A DNA stretch of 19,992 nucleotides from Candidatus Eiseniibacteriota bacterium (GTDB lineage: Bacteria; Eisenbacteria; RBG-16-71-46). The first letter of the stretch is position 1. Every line of letters begins with the position of its first letter. Under the pieces are notes generated by a model. That model was not told the origin of the DNA and searched no databases. It was given only the letters and a program-made list of their open reading frames with translations. Location: assembly GCA_005893365.1 (NCBI GenBank), contig VBPB01000090.1, positions 1 to 19,992 on the forward strand. Direction: 5' to 3'. The position numbers were made by a program, and so were the translations under genes. This document shows, one piece after another, positions 7,869-16,100 of this stretch.

Positions 7869-9002
7869 TCAGGTCGGTTCGGCCACGTCGCGCAGCGTCG
7901 CCGCGATGTAGCGGATCTGCTCCTCCGTCAGCTCGGGGTAGATGGGCAGCGCCAGCGTCTCGCGCGCCGCGGCCTCGGCGTTGGGCATGTCGCCTTCGCG
8001 ATGGCCCAGCGGCGCGAAGCACGCCTGCAGGTGGAGCGGCACCGGGTAATAGACCTCGGTGCCGACACCGCGCTCGGCCATCCGCTCGCGGACCCGGTCG
8101 CGGTCCGGCAGGCGGACGACGTACTGGTTGTAAATGTGGCGGGCGCGCGGGTCCTTGTAGGGCCGGCCGATGGGCGAGCCCTCGAGCAGCCGGTCGTAGA
8201 GCGCCGCGTTGCGGGCGCGGCCCTCGCTCCAGCGGTCGAGGTGGTGGAGCTTGACCCTGAGGATCGCGGCCTGGAGCGCGTCGAGGCGCGAGTTGGTGCC
8301 CACCAGCGCGTGGTGGTACTTGGGGCGGGCGCCGTGCTCGCGCAGCAGCCGCACCCGGTCGGCGAGCTTGGCGTCCTGCGCGGTCACCATGCCGCCGTCG
8401 CCGGCGGCGCCGAGGTTCTTCGAGGGGAAGAACGAGAAGCAGCCGAACGTCCCCTGCGAGCCCGCCCGCCGGCCCTCCCACTCCGCGCCGATCGCCTGGG
8501 CCGCGTCCTCGATGAGCCAGACCTGCCGCTTCTCGCACACCGCCTTGACCGCGGTGAGGTCGCAGCACTGGCCGTAGAGGTGCACGGCGATGACCGCCTT
8601 GGTCCGGGGCGTGATGGCGGCCTCGAGCCGGTGCGCGTCGAGGTTGTAGGTGCTGGGGTCGATGTCGATGAACACCGGCGTGGCGCCCGCGTTCACGATC
8701 ACGCCGGCGCTGGCGAAGAACGAGTAGGCGCTGGTGACCACCTCGTCGCCCGGGCCGACGCCGAGGGCCTTGAGCGCCAGCAGCAACGCGTCGGTGCCCG
8801 AGGCGCAGCCGATCGCGAGCGCGCACTGGGAGTAGCGCGCGATCTCCTCCTCGAGCCCCGAGACCTCGGGTCCGCCGATGAAGCGAGTGCTCTCGAGCAC
8901 CCGGTGGACCGCGGCGTCCAGCTCCGCCCGGATGCCGGCGTACTGGGCCTTGAGATCCAGCAGCGGCACCTTCATCGCCATCCTGACCGTCATCGCTCCC
9001 AT
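7869..9002 (-). CDS. DegT/DnrJ/EryC1/StrS family sugar aminotransferase, WbpE-like
   Basis: PLP-dependent transaminase that in this family converts a 3-keto (or 4-keto) nucleotide sugar to the amino sugar. The 377-residue protein shows the WbpE-type landmarks: VPLLDLKAQY near the start, FIGGPEVSGLEEEIA (41-55), ASGTDAL (67-73), AVHLYGQCCDL (139-149), the PLP-contacting EDAAQAIGA (165-173) with Asp166, the Schiff-base Lys195 in SFFPSKNLGAAGDGG, and GTNSRLDALQAAIL (235-248). The start is uncertain: ATG at 9002 follows a strong GGAGG placed very close, and further in-frame ATGs occur at codons 4, 8 and 10; homologs typically begin near codon 10 (MKVPLLDL). It lies 28 nt after the acyltransferase stop, completing a three-gene cassette. 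Substrate assignment to UDP-3-keto-GlcNAc-uronate is inferred from context. Confidence 0.93.
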   Translation of the reverse strand: MGAMTVRMAMKVPLLDLKAQYAGIRAELDAAVHRVLESTRFIGGPEVSGLEEEIARYSQCALAIGCASGTDALLLALKALGVGPGDEVVTSAYSFFASAGVIVNAGATPVFIDIDPSTYNLDAHRLEAAITPRTKAVIAVHLYGQCCDLTAVKAVCEKRQVWLIEDAAQAIGAEWEGRRAGSQGTFGCFSFFPSKNLGAAGDGGMVTAQDAKLADRVRLLREHGARPKYHHALVGTNSRLDALQAAILRVKLHHLDRWSEGRARNAALYDRLLEGSPIGRPYKDPRARHIYNQYVVRLPDRDRVRERMAERGVGTEVYYPVPLHLQACFAPLGHREGDMPNAEAAARETLALPIYPELTEEQIRYIAATLRDVAEPT

Positions 9003-9030
9003 GTCCTCCCTCCCGCGGCGGCGAGGCCGC

Positions 9031-9789
9031 CTACGAGTCGCTCCAGCCCTGATGCTCGAGCCGCTGCTCCACCGGGACCTCCCGCCACGGGCGGGCCGGC
9101 GCGCCGAGCACGATGGTGCGCGCCGGGACGTCGTGGGTCACGACCGAGCCCGCGGCCACGAGTCCGTCCTCGCCGATCTCGATGCCCGGCAGGATCACCG
9201 AGCCGGCGCCGATGCGGCCGCCCTTGCGGACGGTCACCCCCTTGAAGTGCTTGAAGCGCTCCGCGGTCCGGCCGACGTAGTTGTCGTTCGAGGTGACCAC
9301 GCCCGGGGCGACGAACACCCGGTCCTCGAGCGTCGAATACGCGGTCAGGTAGCACTCGCTCTCGAGCTTGCAGTAGCGGCCGACCGTGCACACGTTCTCG
9401 ACGGTCACGCCGCGTCCGACGATGGTGCCGCGGCCGATGGTGACGTTCTCGCGGATAGTGCACTGGTCCGCCATCAGCACCTTGGCGTCGATGGCCGCCC
9501 CGCGATAGAGCACGACTCCGGTGCCGACGATGCACTGGTCGCCGAGCGTAAGCGGCGGCAGCTCCTGCTCGCGCGTGGTGGCCGAGTTGGCCGCCCGCAT
9601 CGGCAGTTTGCCCAGCGTGGCGTGGTCGTCGATGCGGACGTCGCTCCCGATCAAGGTGTCGGCGTGGATCACGACGTGATGGCCGATGCGGCAGCGCGAG
9701 CCGGTCTGGACGCCGGCGCCGACGACGCAGCCCTCCCCGACGGTGGTGCCGGCGCCGAGCTGGGCGCTGGGATGGACGGTCGTGGTCAT
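9031..9789 (-). CDS. Left-handed beta-helix (hexapeptide repeat) acyltransferase, WbpD-like
   Basis: Predicted acetyl/acyl-CoA-dependent N-acyltransferase of 252 residues built almost entirely of hexapeptide repeats of the [LIV]-G-x4 kind (VGEGCVVGAGVQTGSRCRIG, later RIGAGSVILPGIEIGEDGLV and AAGSVVTHDVPA), with the characteristic end GAPARPWREV. A break with a longer loop holding a His (ERFKHFKG) resembles the acceptor-site loop of sugar N-acyltransferases. Such enzymes are trimeric and cytoplasmic. The start ATG overlaps the oxidoreductase TGA (ATGA), indicating translational coupling. Together with the flanking oxidoreductase and aminotransferase it matches the WbpB/WbpD/WbpE set, in which WbpD acetylates the C3 amine. 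It is longer than typical WbpD (about 190 residues), so the exact acyl group or substrate could differ. Confidence 0.9.
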   Translation of the reverse strand: MTTTVHPSAQLGAGTTVGEGCVVGAGVQTGSRCRIGHHVVIHADTLIGSDVRIDDHATLGKLPMRAANSATTREQELPPLTLGDQCIVGTGVVLYRGAAIDAKVLMADQCTIRENVTIGRGTIVGRGVTVENVCTVGRYCKLESECYLTAYSTLEDRVFVAPGVVTSNDNYVGRTAERFKHFKGVTVRKGGRIGAGSVILPGIEIGEDGLVAAGSVVTHDVPARTIVLGAPARPWREVPVEQRLEHQGWSDS

Positions 9790-10766
9790 CGCGCCCCCAC
9801 CGGCTGGCCGGCGAGCGCCACCGGCGCCCCGCCCGCGGCCAGCGAGCGCTGGGCCGCGGCGAGCACGCGCACCACGCGCAGCCCGTCGGCCCCGTCGCTG
9901 AGCGGCCGCCTGTGCTCGCGCACGCAGTCCACGAAGTGCTGGCATTCGAGACGCAGCGGCTCCTTGAGCGAGAGCTTGGGGATCATGATGTCGCCGCTGC
10001 GCACCGAGAGCGCGTCGCCGTAGGAGACGATCTGGCCGGCCCGGTCGATGCCCTTGTCGTAGATGCGGACCTTCTCGCTCGCCTCCATGTCGTCGAACAC
10101 CACCATCTTCTGGCTGCCGACCACGGTGAACTTGCGCAGCTTGTGCGGGTCGAGCCACGATACGTGGACGTGCGCCATCGGGCCGCCCGGGAAGCGCAGG
10201 TGCAGGAAGACCGCGTCCTCGACGCCCTCCTGCAGGAAGGCCGCGCCGCGCGCCGCGACGTCGACCGGCTCGGCCTCGAGCAGGTGCAGGATGACCGAGA
10301 GGTCGTGGGGCGCGAAGCTCCACAGCGCGTTCTCGTCCCGGCGCACCTTGCCCAGGTTCACGCGCTGGGAATAGATGTAGTAGATCTCGCCCAGATCGCC
10401 CTTGCGGACCAGGTCCTTGAGATAGCGCACGCCCGGGTGGTGGAGCAGCAGGTGGCCCACCATCAGGATGCGGTCGCGGTCCCGCGCCAGGCGCACCAGC
10501 GCCTCGGCGTCCTCGACCGTGAGGGCGAGCGGCTTCTCGACGAACACGTCCTTGCCGGCCTCGAGCAGCAGCTTGGCCAGCGGGTAGTGGCTCACCGCCG
10601 AGGCGGCCACCACCACCCCCTGCACCGCGGGATCGGCGGCGATCTCCTCCACGCGCGCGACCGCCCGGGCCCCGGGCACCTGAGCCGCCGATCGGGCGAG
10701 GCGCTGGGGGTCGGCGTCGCAGAGCGCGGCGAGCCGGGCACCCGGGAGTCCGGCGAAGTTGCGCAC
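9786..10766 (-). CDS. Gfo/Idh/MocA-family NAD(P)-dependent oxidoreductase, N-terminally truncated
   Basis: Sugar dehydrogenase expected to oxidise C3 (or another carbon) of a nucleotide sugar before transamination. From a GTG at 10766 it gives 326 residues with FAGLPGARLAALCDADP, the cofactor-binding motif VFVEKPLAL (75-82), GHLLLHHPGVRYL (104-116), and FAPHDLSVILHLL (151-163) holding the likely catalytic His154/Asp155. Homologs start about 20 residues earlier with a first beta strand and a glycine motif of the form GxGYWGxNLVRNF. Here the upstream codons read GAYWGANLV and then lose similarity (Pro/Gly-rich), with a stop about 70 nt upstream and no ATG. So the first strand and part of the dinucleotide-binding loop are missing. 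It may be non-functional, use a non-standard start, or contain a sequence error. It overlaps the acyltransferase by 4 nt. Confidence 0.85.
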   Translation of the reverse strand: MRNFAGLPGARLAALCDADPQRLARSAAQVPGARAVARVEEIAADPAVQGVVVAASAVSHYPLAKLLLEAGKDVFVEKPLALTVEDAEALVRLARDRDRILMVGHLLLHHPGVRYLKDLVRKGDLGEIYYIYSQRVNLGKVRRDENALWSFAPHDLSVILHLLEAEPVDVAARGAAFLQEGVEDAVFLHLRFPGGPMAHVHVSWLDPHKLRKFTVVGSQKMVVFDDMEASEKVRIYDKGIDRAGQIVSYGDALSVRSGDIMIPKLSLKEPLRLECQHFVDCVREHRRPLSDGADGLRVVRVLAAAQRSLAAGGAPVALAGQPVGAR

Positions 10767-10848
10767 CAGGTTGGCGCCCCAGTACGCGCCAGGGCGTCCG
10801 GGGCCGGGCAGTCTAGCAGCGCCTTCCGCGGGCGGTCAACGCCGGCGC

Positions 10849-11859
10849 CTATGCCGCTTCGCGTTCCTTGTACCAGACCTGGTTGCGTCCCTGTTGCTTG
10901 GCCAGGTACAGGGCGCGGTCGGCGTTCTCGATCAAGGCGCTGGTCGTCTGGCCGTCGCCCGGGAACGCCGCCACCCCGATGCTGACCGTGATCTCACCCG
11001 CCTGCGCGAGCGGGAACCGGTGCTCCTCCACCGCCCGGCGCAGCCGCTCGCCCGCGGCGAGGGCGCCGGCGACGTCGGTCTGCGGCAGGATGACGGTGAA
11101 CTCGTCGCCGCCGTACTTGGCGACCAGGTCCCACGACCGCACGTGGGTCGCGAACAGCCCCGCCATCTCGCGCAGCAGGAAGCTGCCGCGCAGGTGGCCG
11201 TGACGGTCGTTGTAGCTCTTGAGGTTGTCCACGTCGATCATCAGCAGGCCCAAGTCTTGATGGTACCGGCCCGCGCGCTTGATCTCGCGCCGCAAGGCGC
11301 CTTTGAGGAAGCGGTAGTTGTAGACCTGGGTCAGGTCGTCGGTGACCGCCAGCTTCTCGACGTTCTGCGCCAGCCGCAGGTTCTCGAGCGCCATCGCCGT
11401 CCACGCCGCCAGGAGCGAGAGCACGCGCGCATCCTCGGCGTCGAAGGCGGCCGCCCCGCGGGCGCGGAACGCGGCGAGGTACCCGGGCGCCTGCTCGCGC
11501 ACCCGCAGCGGGACGAACAGCGCCGGGCCCGCGTCGACGCCGGGGCAACGGTCGTCCTCCCCGACGCGGCCGCTCTCGTCCACGTCCGCGAGCAGCACCG
11601 GCTTCCCGTCGTGGATGAGCGGGCGGGCCGCCTCGCCCTGGGCGCGCGCGCTGTCGGCGATCGTGGGGACGTCGGCGCCGCGCAGGAGGATGTGGCGCTC
11701 GGAGCTGCGCGAGGGCGAAACGACCATGACGCAGCCGGCGCTGTCGGTCAGCGCCAGGGCGCAGCGCAGCGCACTCGCCAGCAGCTCCGGCCGCGAATGG
11801 GCGGCTGTGCGGCCGGAGAGCTCCAGCAACGCATCCAGGGTCTTTTCGCGCGAAAGCAT
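10849..11859 (-). CDS. GAF-GGDEF protein, probable diguanylate cyclase
   Basis: Predicted synthesis of cyclic di-GMP from GTP. The 336 residues (start at ATG 11859, AGGA about 9 nt upstream; a TTG extension to 11904 is less likely) comprise a GAF domain (about 10-165), a linker helix ending ENLRLAQNVEKLAVTDDLTQ, and a GGDEF domain (about 170-330). The signature GGDEF is intact at 250-254, metal-binding Asp209 (MIDVDNLK) and Glu253 are present, and RSWD at 241-244 sits five residues before it, as a product-inhibition I-site does. One oddity: the second guanine-contacting Asp (PleD Asp344 position, GHxxGD) is Ser226 in GHLRGSF. No signal peptide or membrane segment. It lies between the methyltransferase and the sugar cassette, with only an 82-nt gap to the latter. 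Confidence 0.93.
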   Translation of the reverse strand: MLSREKTLDALLELSGRTAAHSRPELLASALRCALALTDSAGCVMVVSPSRSSERHILLRGADVPTIADSARAQGEAARPLIHDGKPVLLADVDESGRVGEDDRCPGVDAGPALFVPLRVREQAPGYLAAFRARGAAAFDAEDARVLSLLAAWTAMALENLRLAQNVEKLAVTDDLTQVYNYRFLKGALRREIKRAGRYHQDLGLLMIDVDNLKSYNDRHGHLRGSFLLREMAGLFATHVRSWDLVAKYGGDEFTVILPQTDVAGALAAGERLRRAVEEHRFPLAQAGEITVSIGVAAFPGDGQTTSALIENADRALYLAKQQGRNQVWYKEREAA

Positions 11860-11935
11860 GAGACGGCATCCTGGCCGATGGCGGACGGATCTTCCCAAAG
11901 GCAAGGCAATGCCGATGCCAAGCCGCCCGGCGGGG

Positions 11936-13045
11936 TTACGCGCGGGGCGTCCGACTCAGGAATCGCAGCAGCAGCAGGAGCGACCGGACGGCGAAGAACA
12001 CGAGTCCGCCGACGATCAGGAGCCAGGCGGCCGGCCGTTGCCAGCCGGGCAATGGCAAGTCAGGAGCGGACTTGCCGAAGGCGGCCAGCCCCTGGCCCAG
12101 GGCCACGGTGATGGCCGCCGAGAGGAGGAACTGGACCCCGGCCCAGACCCTCCACTCCGAGGAGCGGGCACCGGGCAGGCTGGGGCGACTGACCCCGTCC
12201 TGCTCGTGCGCTCGTGCATCCTGCAACGGCAAAGCGGAAGGGTGCGCCATTTTCTGGCCGGTGGCGGCCAGCCGCCGGGCGATCCACAGCCGGGTGGCGC
12301 CGAGCATGAAGCGACGCCGTACGGTGACCTCGAAGCCCGCCGCGGCGAGCCCCGCCTCGAACTCGGGGCCGGCGCCGAACTCGAAGATCGACCGGCTCAA
12401 GTAGGCGTACGCGGTCGCATCGGCCGACATCCGCCCCGCCAGCGGCACCAGGCGCTCGAGGTAGAAGCGATGGAACGGGGCGAACGGGCCCGGCGCCGGG
12501 GCCGTCGCCTCCAGCACCACCAGGGTCCCGCCCGGGCGCAGCACGCGCGTGAGCTCGGCGAGCGCATCGGCGAGCGGGCGGAGGTTGCGGATGCCGAAGG
12601 CGATGGTCACCGCGTCCAGCGAATGGTCGCGCAGCGGGAGTGCGAAGCCGTCGGCGCCGACCAGCCGCGGCGCCCACCCGCTCCTCCCCTGGCGCTCGGC
12701 CGCCCGCTCGAGCATGCCGAGGCTCACGTCGGCGCCGATGACCAGGCGGCCCGGCCGCCGCAGGCCCGGCAGCGAGACCCCGCTGCCGGTGCACAGGTCC
12801 AGCACCGCGTGGGCGCTCTCCGGCACGCCGCGCCACATCGCCTCGCGCCAGGCGTGGTCCTGGCCCAGGGTCATGATCCGATTGAGCAGGTCGTAGCGGC
12901 CGGAGACCTGGTCGAACATCCCGCCCAGCTCGCGCGCGGCGTGGGGACGGAAGCGGTCGGGATCAGAATGCTGAGGGGTGTCGTCCACCGTGGGAATGTG
13001 CTCGGCGCGAGAAATGAAGAGCGAGGACGAAGACGCGTGACCCAT
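11936..13045 (-). CDS. UbiE/MenG-type methyltransferase with a C-terminal two-helix membrane extension
   Basis: SAM-dependent C-methyltransferase resembling demethylmenaquinone/ubiquinone methyltransferases. Visible in the 369 residues: the UbiE signature MFDQVSGRYDLLNRIMTLGQDHAWR (43-67), SAM motif I as VLDLCTGSGVS (81-91, normally xGTGD), GADVSLGML (104-112), LPLRDHSLDAVTIAFGIRNL (136-155), and LTRVLRPGGTLVVLEATAP (165-183). Canonical proteins are about 230-260 residues and end near residue 260 here. The additional 100 residues contain a charged linker and two hydrophobic segments (about 300-323 and 338-362), predicting a membrane anchor. The final step of quinone synthesis acts on a membrane-bound substrate, so anchoring is sensible but unusual. 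Start ATG at 13045 lacks a strong ribosome-binding site. Whether the substrate is menaquinone or another quinone cannot be told. Confidence 0.88.
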   Translation of the reverse strand: MGHASSSSLFISRAEHIPTVDDTPQHSDPDRFRPHAARELGGMFDQVSGRYDLLNRIMTLGQDHAWREAMWRGVPESAHAVLDLCTGSGVSLPGLRRPGRLVIGADVSLGMLERAAERQGRSGWAPRLVGADGFALPLRDHSLDAVTIAFGIRNLRPLADALAELTRVLRPGGTLVVLEATAPAPGPFAPFHRFYLERLVPLAGRMSADATAYAYLSRSIFEFGAGPEFEAGLAAAGFEVTVRRRFMLGATRLWIARRLAATGQKMAHPSALPLQDARAHEQDGVSRPSLPGARSSEWRVWAGVQFLLSAAITVALGQGLAAFGKSAPDLPLPGWQRPAAWLLIVGGLVFFAVRSLLLLLRFLSRTPRA

Positions 13046-13080
13046 CTCACTTTTCGGCCAAGGTCATCATCCGATGGCCA

Positions 13081-13112
13081 CTGGCGCCGGGAAACGACCG
13101 TCCCGGCGCCAG
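13081..13112 (-). terminator. Perfect 12-bp hairpin after the copper radical oxidase gene
   Basis: CTGGCGCCGGGA (13081-13092) is perfectly complementary to TCCCGGCGCCAG (13101-13112) with an 8-nt loop. It begins about 35 nt downstream of the oxidase stop codon and ends 36 nt before the methyltransferase ATG, all on the minus strand. There is no T-tract, common for terminators in very GC-rich genomes, so it is called a terminator on position and stem strength only. Confidence 0.55.
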
Positions 13113-13146
13113 AGTTCTGCACGTGGCGAAGTGCCGCCATTCCACT

Positions 13147-16100
13147 CTATGGCAACACGCTCATCTTCCGTCGTGCGCGGAAATCCCCCGCCACCAGGCG
13201 ATAGACGTACACGCCTGGCCGCACCGCTGAGCCGCCCGCGTCGTGCAGGTCCCACGCGACGGCGTGGAAGCCGGCCGGGTAGTTCCCTTGGGCGAGGGTG
13301 GCGACCCGGCGCCCGAGCAGGTCGAACACCTCCAGCCGCACCGGGCTCGGGACCGGGAGGTCGAAGCGCAGCACGGTGGCCTCCCCCGTCGGATTGGGCT
13401 CGTTCTGGCGCAGCGCGAAGTGATCCGGGAGGGCCAGATCGGCCGTGGGCCTCTGCGAGAACTGGTAGGGACTCGCCCGCCCCACCCGCCGCACCAGGAG
13501 ATACCAGCTCGCCGCATCGCTCAAGGTGTCGCCAGCGGGCTCATAGGTGAGGTCGAGCGTCTCCCCGGCGGCCAGGTCGACGCCGCCGCCGCTGGCGACG
13601 AACCGCTCGCCGAGCGAGCCGAGACGCGAATGCTGGGCGGCGGTGAGCACGAAGTCCTGGGAGCGGCTGCGTAAGTGCGGCATCACCTGCGCGAGTTGGT
13701 AGACACCCGGGATCGCCGTCCGGCCGCGTTCGCGCAGCGAACACACCCCGAGCAGACTCGTGGCAGCTTCCGGCGTGAACTGGCCGACAGTCTCCCGATT
13801 GCCGCTCGCGTCCTGCCGATCCACCGTGACCGCCGTCGCGGCGGGATCGAGCCCGTCGGTCTCGGTCGCGTAGTGCAGCGAGACCTGCCAGGCCCCGCTG
13901 GCGAGAAGCCGGGTCTGAGTCACCAGCGTCGCGGTCACGGGCAGACTGTCCGCGCTGGCCGTGGTGGCGTCGGCTGCACCGGCGGCGAGCGGGGCACCGG
14001 GGGCGTCCGCCGCTTCACCGCCCACGCGGTGGGCCGAGAACGTGCCACCCCCGCCGTCACAGGTGGTGCTCACCGAGACCTGGTTGCTGAGCGGCGACCA
14101 GTTGTTCGCGCCGTCGAGCGTCTTCAGCGCGAACGAGTATTGCGTACAGGGGGCCAGGTTGAACTTGGCATAGCTCATCGGGTAGCCGGCAGTCGCTACC
14201 GGCGGCTCGTTCTGATCGGGGGATGAGACGGGCACAGAGGTCGCGGCCGCGTAAGCGTTCTCGGTGGTGATCGACGACGAGGCGAAGCGCAGGTCGAAGC
14301 TCCCCGACAGCGGCGAGATGTCATCGCCGGGGGCGCTCCAATCCAGCCAGATCTCGGTGGGCCCGACGATGTCCACGTAGAGGTCGTTGACCTTAGGCGG
14401 CGGCCCAGTGTCGCACGGAACGGTCGGACAGTTGCCGAGTTGAACCCAGTGGGCGACCGCGGGGACGCCGTTCTGGTTGATGACGAACAGCAGGTAGTAG
14501 CCGGGAGGCGCACTGCTACCGCGCGGCGGCGCCACGACGCGCAGCCCGCTGCCATCGGGCAGGGTCTCGATGGCGAGCGGGACGAAGCGTTGGTTCTGAT
14601 CGAAGGCGTGGGTGGTGGCGGCCGGGCGGATCAGGCAGGCGGAGGCAATCACATCGCTGACCTGCTTGCCGATGATGAACGCCTCCCCGTAGGTGATGCT
14701 GGTCGGCGCCGATGTAATCTGTGGGCGCGTGGCGGGCTGGCCCGAACCGTCGAACAAGTACGGTGGGCAGAAGACCTTCAGTTGGGCCTCCGTTCCAGTC
14801 TCTGATCCGCCGCCGGTCATGACCCTTCCGTCCGGCAGCAGAATCGCCGTCGAGTGATAGTTCCGGTTGATCACATCGGGTTCGAGATCACAGGTATCCG
14901 CGCTGGTCCACAGGCCCGTGCTGGGAGTCCAGAGCTGCGGACATTTCTGGGCTGTTCCGTCGGTTCGAAGACCCCCAAGCGCCAGGACCTGGCCGTTGGG
15001 GAGGATGACCAGGTTGAGATAGCGGCTCCGTCTGACGCCCTCCCGCGTCAGCCAGCCGGCCGTGCCGATGCTGTCTGCGTCGAAGGTCTTGGCGATTTCA
15101 GCGTTGGTGACCTCGTCTCCCACGACCAGGATCTTGCCCGGCTCGTACATGACGCCGGTGTGCGGATGGAATGTGCCATTGTCGTTGTTCGCGAACGACT
15201 GCCAGCCGCTTGCCAGGCCGCTCGCGGGGATGTCGAGGTACCGGCCGATCGGGTCCGGGCCCACGCGAATCAGCCTCCCGGCACCTCCCGCAAGAGGGCT
15301 TCCCGGCGTCAGGAACTGCACAGGGTAGAGAGCGGAGGTTTGTGGCGGCAGCAGCCAGCCCGAGTTCGACTGTGTGGTCCAGGTGTTGGCGGTTCGGTTG
15401 TAGGTCTCGGGTAGACGCGCATGCATCCCGCCCCCGGGGTCGCCCCCTGCGGTATGCCCGGAGAGCCGATATGGGGCTTCGCCTGCGCGCACCCACGTCG
15501 GGGCGCCGGAGATCGGGAACGGCTCGATCGCGTAAACGAACTTGTCCACACTCGCGCTCGGGGCCGGCTCCCCACCGAAGATGAACAGGCGGCCATTGCC
15601 GAACCTGTTGTCGAAGAACGCCGCGTGGTTCGCGCGCGGACCAGGCGACGCCCCGCTCGCGGTGACCTGGGTCCAGGCTGGCAGCGGCGATGTGCCCAGC
15701 CTCAGTTTCCAGAGCGTGGCTTCTGATGTCCCGGAGCCGAGGTGACCACCGTAGACGAACAGGAACGGGCCGCCCGGCTCCGGGGCGATGTCGTCGTCCT
15801 TCACCACCATGATGTGGTCGCGACGGGATTCGGGCGCGGGGCCAGCGGCGACTAAGATCTCGGACCAGCTACCCTGAGTGAAGTCAGTGTTGGAAGGGAA
15901 TGTGAAAGCAAAGAGGCGGCTATCGGTCGGCGTGCCACCCAGGACGTCGGAACCGCCGAAGACGATCATTCGATGGTCGCTCTGCTGATAGACCGCGGCG
16001 TGCCCGAAGCGGGCGGTGGGGCCGGTGCCGGATGTGCCCGTGACGGTGACGGCTTGCCAGCGCCATTTCTGGTCGAAACTGTCTTTGTAGAGGCGCCAGA

